A stretch of 41,429 nt of DNA, taken from NCBI GenBank assembly GCA_003251175.1, contig QKHC01000014.1, forward strand, positions 1 through 41,429. Direction: 5' to 3'. The DNA comes from Gemmatimonadota bacterium. GTDB lineage: Bacteria; Gemmatimonadota; Gemmatimonadetes; Gemmatimonadales; GWC2-71-9. The translations under genes were made by a program, and so were the position numbers. Every line of letters begins with the position of its first letter. Position 1 is the first letter of the stretch. Of the stretch, positions 23,408 through 32,187 are shown piece after piece. Below the pieces are notes generated by a model that was given only the letters and a program-made list of their open reading frames with translations, was not told the origin of the DNA and did not search any database.

Positions 23408-25200
23408 GCGAACGGCTGCTGCGCGGGAGCGGTGTGTCCCCCGGGATGGCGGTGGGACCGGCGGTAGTCGTCCGCTGGACCATGCCTGAAGTTCCGCACC
23501 GCATCGTCCCCCGATCGCAGGTCGAGGGCGAGGTGCGACGCCTGCGGGCCGCGGTGCGGGACATTACCCGCCATCTCGCCGAACTGAAGGAGCGCGCCGA
23601 GGACCGTGCCGGCGTCGACGAAGCTCGCATCTTCGACGCGCAGATCCTGATGCTCGAAGACGAGGTGTTCCTCGGTGGCGTGGAGGACCTGATTCGCGAG
23701 AATCACCTCACAGCGGAGAAGGCATTCGAGTACAAGGCTCTCGAGGTGCGCGACGCGTGGTCGGCCGTGGGCAGTCCAATGCTCTCCGAGCGCCTCGCCG
23801 ATCTCACCGGCGTTACGATCCGCGTGGTGCAGCACCTGATGCACGTCGGGGCCGACGACATCTGGGGGAGTGTTCCGGCCCGATCGGTAGTGGTGGCGCG
23901 CGAGCTCACGCCGGGCCTCACGGTGCAGCTCGACCGCGATTACGTCGTGGGCCTGATCAGCGAGCAGGGGACACGCACTTCGCATGCCGCGATCCTGGCC
24001 CATTCGATCGGGATTCCCGCGGTGTTCGGCGTGCCGGACGCGGTAGAGCGGATCGCCGCGGGGACAGTGGTGGTGGTGGACGGGGCGCGCGGCACGGTGC
24101 TGCTGGAGCCGACCGCTGACGAGCTAGCCGAAGCGCAGGTGCGGGAGGCGAGCCGCCTCGAGTTCGAGCGGCAGCTCGAGGCCGCGCTCGACCAGCCGCC
24201 GCTGACCAGCGACGGTCATCGCATCGCGCTGCGGGGCAACGTGGACCTCCCCGACGAGATCGGGTCCGCGCAACGCCACGGCGCCGAAGGCGTGGGCCTG
24301 CTGCGCACCGAGTTTCTGATCACCGGGCACAGCCGCCTGCCGAGCGAGGACGAGCAGAGCGCGTATTTCCAGCGGGTGGGGCTGGCGTTCCGCGGGCATC
24401 CGATCGTGGTCCGCACGTTCGACCTGGGCGGAGACAAGTTTCCGGCCGCGTTCCGCGCGCCGACCGAGCCGAATCCGTTTCTCGGATGGCGGGCGATCCG
24501 TGTCTGCCTCGATCAGGAGGACATGTTTCGTACCCAGATCCGGGCGGCGTTGCGCGCCGCCGCACGGACGCAGATTCACCTCATGATTCCTCTGGTCACG
24601 AGGCTCGACGAGGTGGAGCGGACGCGCGAGCTGGTGATGGACGAGGGGCAGCGACTGGCGCGGGAGGGAATCGAGGCGGCGCCGACCGTTCCGGTCGGTG
24701 TGATGATCGAAACACCGGCGGCCGCCATCCTCGCCGATCGGCTCGCTGCCGTCAGCGACTTCCTGTCTGTCGGGACGAACGACCTGACCCAGTACACGCT
24801 CGTGGTCGATCGGGGCAATGCCCGGCTCGCCGATCGCTTCACGCCCCATGATCCCAGCGTCCTGCGGCTGCTGCGGATGGTGGCCGATGCGGCGCGTGCG
24901 GCGGGGAAGCCCGCCAGCGTCTGCGGTGAGATGGCCTCCGAGCCGCTGCCCGCGGTGCTGCTGATCGGCCTCGGGTACGACGCGCTCTCGGTGGCACCGC
25001 CCGCCCTGCCCCTGCTGCGATGGCTGGTGCGGCACGTGAGCCTGGAGCGAGCGCGGGCTGCGGCCGAGGAGGCGCTGGCCGCCCACAGCGCCGCGGAGGT
25101 GCTCGCCGTGGCACACCGCGCGCTCGCGGAACTCATTGACTTGCGGTTGCTTGCGGACAACGTCCCCGGTTGCCCGGAGATTGAGCCCGGGGTAGCTTGA
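23404..25200 (+). CDS. ptsI: PTS enzyme I (phosphoenolpyruvate-protein phosphotransferase)
   Basis: A 598-residue enzyme that moves phosphate from PEP to HPr. The phospho-His is H194 in GTRTSHAAILAHSIGIPAV. The PEP-binding barrel has GVGLLRTEFL, VRTFDLGGDKFP, VGTNDLTQYTLVVDR and the catalytic C507 in SVCGEMASEPL. An N-terminal HPr-binding helical region is present (about 30-140). The length is normal. ATG 23404 overlaps HPr by 4 nt. The stop TGA (25198-25200) touches the likely metK promoter. Confidence 0.97.
   Translation: MSERLLRGSGVSPGMAVGPAVVVRWTMPEVPHRIVPRSQVEGEVRRLRAAVRDITRHLAELKERAEDRAGVDEARIFDAQILMLEDEVFLGGVEDLIRENHLTAEKAFEYKALEVRDAWSAVGSPMLSERLADLTGVTIRVVQHLMHVGADDIWGSVPARSVVVARELTPGLTVQLDRDYVVGLISEQGTRTSHAAILAHSIGIPAVFGVPDAVERIAAGTVVVVDGARGTVLLEPTADELAEAQVREASRLEFERQLEAALDQPPLTSDGHRIALRGNVDLPDEIGSAQRHGAEGVGLLRTEFLITGHSRLPSEDEQSAYFQRVGLAFRGHPIVVRTFDLGGDKFPAAFRAPTEPNPFLGWRAIRVCLDQEDMFRTQIRAALRAAARTQIHLMIPLVTRLDEVERTRELVMDEGQRLAREGIEAAPTVPVGVMIETPAAAILADRLAAVSDFLSVGTNDLTQYTLVVDRGNARLADRFTPHDPSVLRLLRMVADAARAAGKPASVCGEMASEPLPAVLLIGLGYDALSVAPPALPLLRWLVRHVSLERARAAAEEALAAHSAAEVLAVAHRALAELIDLRLLADNVPGCPEIEPGVA
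25170..25198 (+). promoter_or_regulatory. Promoter TTGCCC-17-TAGCTT for metK-ahcY
   Basis: TTGCCC (25170-25175), a 17-nt spacer, and TAGCTT (25193-25198) lie inside the last codons of ptsI; the final T of the -10 is the first base of the ptsI stop. Transcription would start near 25205, giving a leader of about 28 nt. This leaves space for a ribosome binding site but not for a riboswitch. Confidence 0.45.
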
Positions 25201-25232
25201 AGTCTTCACCCCGAAAGGAACGGTGACGCCGC

Positions 25233-27799
<2,567 letters not shown>

Positions 27800-27818
27800 C
27801 CAGGGCGCCAGGTTTGCA

Positions 27819-28316
27819 GTGATTCAGGTGCGCGTCGCCCACCTCGGGCTCGACCCGTCGACGAAATCGCCGGTCGTCATACTGCAGGAGCAGGACGGCG
27901 AGCGGGTGCTCCCCATCTGGATCGGGCCGAACGAGGCGAGCGCGATCGCGATGGAGCTGGCGGGGATGAAGTTCGCCCGCCCTCTGACGCATGATCTCAT
28001 CAAGCAGGTGATCGTCGGCCTGGGCGCCGAGCTGCGCAAGGTGATCATCACGCAGGTGAAGGACAACACGTACTACGCGGAGCTGCATGTCTACCGCGGT
28101 GACACGGTGATCCAGATCGATGCGCGCCCGTCGGACTCGATCGCGGTCGCGCTGCGCCTCGGGTCGCCGATCTTCACGTCCGACGCGCTCCTCGAGCAAT
28201 CGTCGATTGCGGTCGATGACGGGTCGTCTCGCGAACCCGAGGCGCTCGATCCGGAGACGTTCAAGCAGTACCTCCAGGGGCTGGATCCTGAGGACTTCGG
28301 CAAGTTCAAGCCGTAG
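27819..28316 (+). CDS. Bifunctional nuclease (BFN/DUF151) family protein
   Basis: A 165-residue protein with a DUF151/bifunctional-nuclease domain. Typical segments are LPIWIGPNEASAIAMEL, RPLTHDLIKQVIVGLGAEL and DARPSDSIAVALRLGSPIF. The C-terminal 30 residues are acidic and end in the helix FKQYLQGLDPEDFGKF, often seen in this family. Plant members have nuclease activity, but the bacterial role is unsettled. GTG 27819 is 19 nt after ahcY. A link to SAM metabolism is not implied by family knowledge. Confidence 0.92.
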   Translation: MIQVRVAHLGLDPSTKSPVVILQEQDGERVLPIWIGPNEASAIAMELAGMKFARPLTHDLIKQVIVGLGAELRKVIITQVKDNTYYAELHVYRGDTVIQIDARPSDSIAVALRLGSPIFTSDALLEQSSIAVDDGSSREPEALDPETFKQYLQGLDPEDFGKFKP

Positions 28317-29286
28317 CCTCCTCGCCGGTCTGCTGACGCTGTGCGGCGCCGCCCCCGCCGCGCGCGCCAATGCTCAGGCGTTCACCGTTGTTGGGGATGT
28401 CACGCATGCCGGGGAGTCGGGCCGGCGGCCCGCTGCCGGTCGCTGGGCCGTGCTGCACCGCGTCACGGTGCAGGGTGGCGCACCGCTCGACTCGACGCGC
28501 ACCGACGGCTCGGGACGCTATCGGTTTCGCCTCGCCAGCGTGGATACCACCGCGGTGTACCTCGTCAGCACCGAGTGGGACGGGGTCGGATACTTTTCGG
28601 CGCCGGTACGCCTGATCGGCCGCCCGGTCGACACGCTCGAGGCCCTGGTCGTCTACGACACCAGCTCGGTGGGGCCACCGATCCGGCTGATCCGGCGCTT
28701 GATCACCATCGTTCGCGGGCAGACGGCCGACGGTGCCTTCGACGTGCTCGAGGCCTGGTCGATCGAGAACCCGGGCCGGACGGCCCGCGTGACGCAGGAT
28801 ACGGCGCGTCCCGTGTGGGCCGTCACCCTGCCCGCCACGGCGCTGCAGCTCCGGATCGGTGAGGGCGACATCTCACCCGATGCGGTACGGCGTCGGGGCG
28901 ATGCGGCCGCGGTGTTCGGCACCATCGCCCCGGGCGCCATCCGCCAACTGACGGCCACCTACGTCCTGCCCGCCGATTCTCGGGTGATCGAAATCCCCCT
29001 CACGCAGTGGACCGGACAGCTCGACCTGCTGGTGGAAGGGGCAGGGGCCAGCGTCTCGGCGGCGGGGGTCGAAGCGGTGGGCACGGAGGTCATCGAGGGA
29101 CGGACCCTGCAGCGGTTCGTGGGCGGTCCGCTGGAGCCCGGGCCGGCGGTGATCGTCGCGCTGCCCCGAGCGCCACCGGGCACACGGGTGGTGGTTCCCG
29201 TCATCGTCGGTGTGCTCACACTCGCCCTCGGGGCCGGGATGTGGATCGCGCTGCACCCGCGCGCAGGCTCGGTACGCCCCACCTGA
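28216..29286 (+). CDS. Exported protein with carboxypeptidase-regulatory-like domain and C-terminal TM, function unknown
   Basis: The product is not recognised. A signal-peptide hydrophobic core (SLLAGLLTLCGAAPAARANA) is followed by a beta-rich domain with TDGSGRYRFRLASVDTTAVY, which looks like a carboxypeptidase-D regulatory (transthyretin-like) domain. About 170 residues without known motifs follow. A C-terminal TM helix (VVVPVIVGVLTLALGAG) leaves a short basic tail. It is probably periplasmic and membrane-tethered. The start is unclear. ATG 28216 overlaps the preceding gene by 101 nt and gives a long Arg-rich leader. CTG 28288 has AGGGG 7 nt upstream and gives a normal signal peptide. No other ATG, GTG or TTG lies between. 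Coordinates use the ATG; the stop is certain. Confidence 0.7.
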   Translation: MTGRLANPRRSIRRRSSSTSRGWILRTSASSSRSLLAGLLTLCGAAPAARANAQAFTVVGDVTHAGESGRRPAAGRWAVLHRVTVQGGAPLDSTRTDGSGRYRFRLASVDTTAVYLVSTEWDGVGYFSAPVRLIGRPVDTLEALVVYDTSSVGPPIRLIRRLITIVRGQTADGAFDVLEAWSIENPGRTARVTQDTARPVWAVTLPATALQLRIGEGDISPDAVRRRGDAAAVFGTIAPGAIRQLTATYVLPADSRVIEIPLTQWTGQLDLLVEGAGASVSAAGVEAVGTEVIEGRTLQRFVGGPLEPGPAVIVALPRAPPGTRVVVPVIVGVLTLALGAGMWIALHPRAGSVRPT

Positions 29287-29293
29287 CCGTCGG

Positions 29294-29322
29294 TTGCGCC
29301 CCGACGGGGCGCGCGATATCAT
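29294..29322 (+). promoter_or_regulatory. Promoter TTGCGC-17-TATCAT for the B12 operon
   Basis: TTGCGC (29294-29299), 17-nt spacer, TATCAT (29317-29322, five of six consensus bases). Transcription should start near 29329, a few bases before the first paired base of the cobalamin riboswitch (29335). The agreement between promoter position and RNA structure supports both calls. Confidence 0.65.
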
Positions 29323-29334
29323 CGAGGCGTTCTA

Positions 29335-29472
29335 GCGAACGGGCTGTACGGAAGCCGGTGCGATGCCGGCGCGGCCCCGCCACTGTAACGGGCAGCAGCA
29401 CGCGGCTCTACGCCACTGGGTGAACCGGGAAGGCGAGCCGCGAGCCCGGAGCCAGGAGACGACCCCGTTCGC
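29335..29472 (+). promoter_or_regulatory. Cobalamin (adenosylcobalamin-type) riboswitch
   Basis: The aptamer is closed by a perfect 9-bp P1 stem: GCGAACGGG (29335-29343) pairs with CCCGTTCGC (29464-29472). Inside are the conserved cobalamin elements: GGAAGCCGGTGCGATGCCGG beginning at 29350, GCCACTGTAACGGG (29379-29392), CCACTGGG, CCGGGAAGGCG, and the B12 box AGCCAGGAGAC (29450-29460). This class represses B12 uptake or synthesis genes when adenosylcobalamin is bound. The btuFCDB operon follows directly. Confidence 0.96.
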
Positions 29473-29509
29473 GCCACCTCATGATCCCTCGCGGGAGGGA
29501 TGGTGGCGC
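29471..29509 (+). promoter_or_regulatory. Expression-platform hairpin 1, overlapping the riboswitch P1 stem
   Basis: GCGCCACC (29471-29478) pairs with GGTGGCGC (29502-29509). Inside it ATCCCTC (29484-29490) pairs with GAGGGAT (29495-29501) around a GCGG loop, with a 5-nt bulge. The first two bases belong also to the 3' strand of P1, so full P1 and full hairpin compete at those bases. No T-run follows, so it is not a simple terminator. Confidence 0.6.
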
Positions 29510-29530
29510 TGCGCGGCGTGGCGTGGCGCT

Positions 29531-29561
29531 GACCCATCCTCCGATCGTCGGGGGGTGGGTC
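29531..29561 (+). promoter_or_regulatory. Expression-platform hairpin 2, probable ribosome-binding-site sequestering stem for btuF
   Basis: GACCCATCCTCCGA (29531-29544) pairs with TCGGGGGGTGGGTC (29548-29561) around a three-base TCG loop, giving 14 bp with two G-U wobbles. The 3' strand is G-rich and is the only Shine-Dalgarno-like sequence in front of ATG 29571, 9 nt away. Only three T residues follow, so translational control is more likely than termination. Confidence 0.6.
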
Positions 29562-29570
29562 GTTTGCCTG

Positions 29571-30461
29571 ATGTGCCAGACGCACGGCGGCCGGTCGATC
29601 GTTGCCGGGCTCGCGTTGTTGCTCGGATGCGGGCGGTCGCCTGACCGCGCCGGTCACGTCGCCGTTGTGGACGATGCGGCGCGAGAGGTTCAGGTCGACG
29701 TCCCGGTGCAGCGCATCGTCTCGCTGGCTCCGTCGGTGACGGAGCTGGTGTTCGCGATCGGGGCGGGTGACCGTCTCGTCGGTCGCACCACCTGGTGCCG
29801 CTACCCGCCGGCGGCGCTCGCCGTCCCGGATCTGGGTGACGGCCTCAATCCCAATCTCGAAGCGGTCGTCGCCCGCGCCCCCGATCTCGTGGTGCTGTAT
29901 CGCTCGCCGCTCAACGAGACGGCGGCGGAGCAACTGGAGCGGCTCGGCATCGCCACCCTGCTGCTGCGCCAGGATCGTCACGCCGACGTCGCCCGGCACG
30001 CGAGACTGCTGGGCCGCCTCACTGACCGCGTGGCGGCTGCCGACTCCATTGCGGCGTCGCTCGACAGCCTCCTGGCCGGACCCGTGCCCGAGGGTGACAC
30101 GCGCATCGCCTTCGTCGTGTGGGACACCCCCCCCACGATCATCGGCTCCGGCAGCTATCTCGACGAGCTCGCGGGGCTTGCCGGGGCCCACAATGTGTTT
30201 CATGACATCAGGGCGGCGTCGGCGGCGGTGTCGCTCGAGACCCTCGCGGCCCGCGACCCCGACGTCATCGTGCTGCTCGCGGACTCGGCGACGTCGCCGC
30301 TGCCAGCCTGGGTCAATCGGCCCGAATGGCGTGTCGTGCCCGCCGTGCGGGAGCGTCGGCTGCTGATGTTGCCCGCCGCGCTGTTCGGCCGTCCCTCGCC
30401 GCGCGCGCCAGAAGCCGTGACCGAGCTGCGGCGCCTGATGCCGGGACGCCGCGCGCCGTGA
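29571..30461 (+). CDS. btuF: Vitamin B12 ABC transporter, substrate-binding lipoprotein
   Basis: A 296-residue periplasmic-binding protein of the BtuF/FecB family. The N-terminus has a lipoprotein signal with lipobox LLLGC, so it is probably anchored by the Cys after cleavage. Family features are RIVSLAPSVTELVFAIGAGD, LGDGLNPNLEAVVARAPDLVV and WDTPPTIIGSGSYLDELAGL. Identity as a B12 protein rests on the upstream cobalamin riboswitch and the operon. ATG 29571 is chosen because it starts the lipoprotein signal and lies just after the sequestering hairpin; an in-frame ATG at 29481 lies within expression-platform hairpin 1. Confidence 0.93.
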   Translation: MCQTHGGRSIVAGLALLLGCGRSPDRAGHVAVVDDAAREVQVDVPVQRIVSLAPSVTELVFAIGAGDRLVGRTTWCRYPPAALAVPDLGDGLNPNLEAVVARAPDLVVLYRSPLNETAAEQLERLGIATLLLRQDRHADVARHARLLGRLTDRVAAADSIAASLDSLLAGPVPEGDTRIAFVVWDTPPTIIGSGSYLDELAGLAGAHNVFHDIRAASAAVSLETLAARDPDVIVLLADSATSPLPAWVNRPEWRVVPAVRERRLLMLPAALFGRPSPRAPEAVTELRRLMPGRRAP

Positions 30462-31399
30462 GATGGACGGTGCTGGCGGTGCTGGCGGTCGCCGCCCTCG
30501 CGAGCGGCGTGGCCATCGGTCCCGCGAGTATCCCGTGGGGTGAGCTCCTGGCTTCGCCCATCGTCCGGGAGCTGCGCCTCCCTCGGACGCTGCTCGCCTT
30601 CATCGTGGGTGGGTCGCTCGCCAGCGCAGGGACGGGGTTGCAGGGGCTGTTGCGCAACCCGCTGGCGGACCCGTTCCTGCTGGGTCTGTCGGGAGGGGCG
30701 AGCCTCGGCGCGGTCCTCGCCATCGCACTCGGGTGGGGCGGTCCCTGGAGTCTCCCGGTGGCGGCGTTCGCCGGTGCCCTGGTCGCCATGGCGCTCGTGT
30801 ACCGCCTGGGACTGGTGGCGGGAGGGGCGCTCGACCCCCGCATCATGCTGCTGGCGGGGGTCGCCGTGGGGGCCTTCGCGGCCGCCGTCACGACCGCGAT
30901 TGTGTCGCTCGCGGAGGCGACCCAGCTGCGCAACGCGTTCCTGTGGCTGTGGGGGGGCCTCTCCGGCGCCTCGTGGCAGACCCTCGGCGTGATGGCGCTC
31001 TACGTCCCGATTCCGGTGGCGGTGCTTGCCGCGGCCGCTCGGCCGCTCGATCTCCTGGCTCTTGGCGAGGAGCCCGCCCGCTACCTAGGCGCCGACGTCG
31101 AGCGCGTCAAACGGCGTGTGTATCTCGCCGCCTCGCTGCTCACGGCGGCCGCGGTCGCTGTCTCCGGCGTCATCGGGTTCGTCGGGCTGGTCGTGCCGCA
31201 TCTGGGGCGGCTCGTGTGGGGTCACCGGCACCGGGTGCTGTTGCCCGCCGCGTTCGTCGGAGGGGGCACATTACTCACTTTCGCCGACACCCTGGCGCGG
31301 ACGGCGGTCGCACCGCGTGAGCTGCCGGTCGGCATCGTGACGGCGCTGGTGGGTGTGCCGGTATTCGCGCTGCTGCTGCGGCGCTGGACGGCCGCGTGA
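30458..31399 (+). CDS. btuC: Vitamin B12 ABC transporter, permease (FecCD family)
   Basis: A 313-residue inner-membrane permease with about nine or ten hydrophobic helices. RLPRTLLAFIVGGSLASAGT and GLLRNPLADPFLLGLSGGAS are the FecCD-family hallmark near the N-terminus. The cytoplasmic coupling loop follows GEEPARYLGADVERVKRR, and VSGVIGFVGLVVPHLGRL is conserved near the end. GTG 30458 overlaps the btuF stop (GTGA) and its stop overlaps btuD. It is expected to act as a dimer with two BtuD subunits. Confidence 0.94.
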   Translation: MRWTVLAVLAVAALASGVAIGPASIPWGELLASPIVRELRLPRTLLAFIVGGSLASAGTGLQGLLRNPLADPFLLGLSGGASLGAVLAIALGWGGPWSLPVAAFAGALVAMALVYRLGLVAGGALDPRIMLLAGVAVGAFAAAVTTAIVSLAEATQLRNAFLWLWGGLSGASWQTLGVMALYVPIPVAVLAAAARPLDLLALGEEPARYLGADVERVKRRVYLAASLLTAAAVAVSGVIGFVGLVVPHLGRLVWGHRHRVLLPAAFVGGGTLLTFADTLARTAVAPRELPVGIVTALVGVPVFALLLRRWTAA

Positions 31400-32187
31400 T
31401 CCTCGAGCTGCGCGAGGTGAGCTTTCGCTATCCAGGCGCGCCGCGCGCCGCGCTCGAGGGCGTTTCACTCGGGCTCGGGCCGGGCGAGTTCGTCGCTGTC
31501 CTCGGGCCGAATGGCAGCGGCAAGACGACCCTGGTGCGCGTCGCCCTGGGCGCGGTCCGCCCCATGGCCGGAAGCGTTCTGGTGGCCGGCCGGCCGGTGC
31601 ACACCTGGACACCGCGTGCCCTCGCCCGGATCGTCGCGGTGGTGCCGCAACGCGAGGAGCAGGCGTTCCCGTTGCGCGTGCGGGACGCCGTGCTGCTGGG
31701 ACGCTACCCGCACCTGTCGCCGTGGGCGCGAGCCGGGCAGGGCGATTACCGCGCGGCCGCGCGCGCGCTCGCCGCGGTGGACGCCGAGGACCTGGCCGAC
31801 CGCTGGATCGACACGCTGTCAGGCGGTGAGTATCAGCGCGTGCGGCTGGCACGCGCTCTCGCCCAGGAGCCACGGCTGCTGGTGCTCGACGAGCCGACGG
31901 TATCGCTCGATCTGCGCCACGAGATGGAGTTGTTCGAGCGGGCGCGCCGCCTCGCTGGTGTGGGCGGTCCGGGCGTGCTGCTGATCACCCATCACGTCAA
32001 CCTGGCGGCTCGGTTCGCTGATCGTGTCCTCGTGCTCCACCGCGGTCATTCGGTGGGGCAGGGGCGGCCGGCCGACGTGCTCACTCGCGAGCGCGTCGCG
32101 CGGGTGTTTGAGTGGCCGGTGGCCATCGCGCCGTTCGAGGGGGCGCCGCAGATCGTTCCTCTGCGCACAAGGGAGTCGTCAGGATGA
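31396..32187 (+). CDS. btuD: Vitamin B12 ABC transporter, ATP-binding protein
   Basis: A 263-residue ABC ATPase of the FecE/BtuD type. Walker A is LGPNGSGKTTL, the Q-loop lies in VVPQREEQAFPL, the signature is LSGGEYQRVRLARAL, Walker B is LLVLDEPTVSLD and the H-loop is LLITHH. All catalytic elements are intact. GTG 31396 overlaps btuC by 4 nt; the stop overlaps btuB in ATGA. Confidence 0.94.
   Translation: MILELREVSFRYPGAPRAALEGVSLGLGPGEFVAVLGPNGSGKTTLVRVALGAVRPMAGSVLVAGRPVHTWTPRALARIVAVVPQREEQAFPLRVRDAVLLGRYPHLSPWARAGQGDYRAAARALAAVDAEDLADRWIDTLSGGEYQRVRLARALAQEPRLLVLDEPTVSLDLRHEMELFERARRLAGVGGPGVLLITHHVNLAARFADRVLVLHRGHSVGQGRPADVLTRERVARVFEWPVAIAPFEGAPQIVPLRTRESSG

Noticed and set aside
25201-25232. 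SAM riboswitch upstream of metK
   Set aside because: Only 32 nt separate ptsI and metK and no SAM-box pattern is present.
29500-29532. A 10-codon frame beginning at ATG 29500 in the riboswitch platform
   Set aside because: The SD-like GGGAGGG directly abuts the ATG with no spacer and the sequence is better explained by hairpin 1.
29481-29570. ATG 29481 as the btuF start
   Set aside because: It falls within expression-platform hairpin 1, lacks a near Shine-Dalgarno sequence and would put 30 non-hydrophobic residues before the lipoprotein signal.
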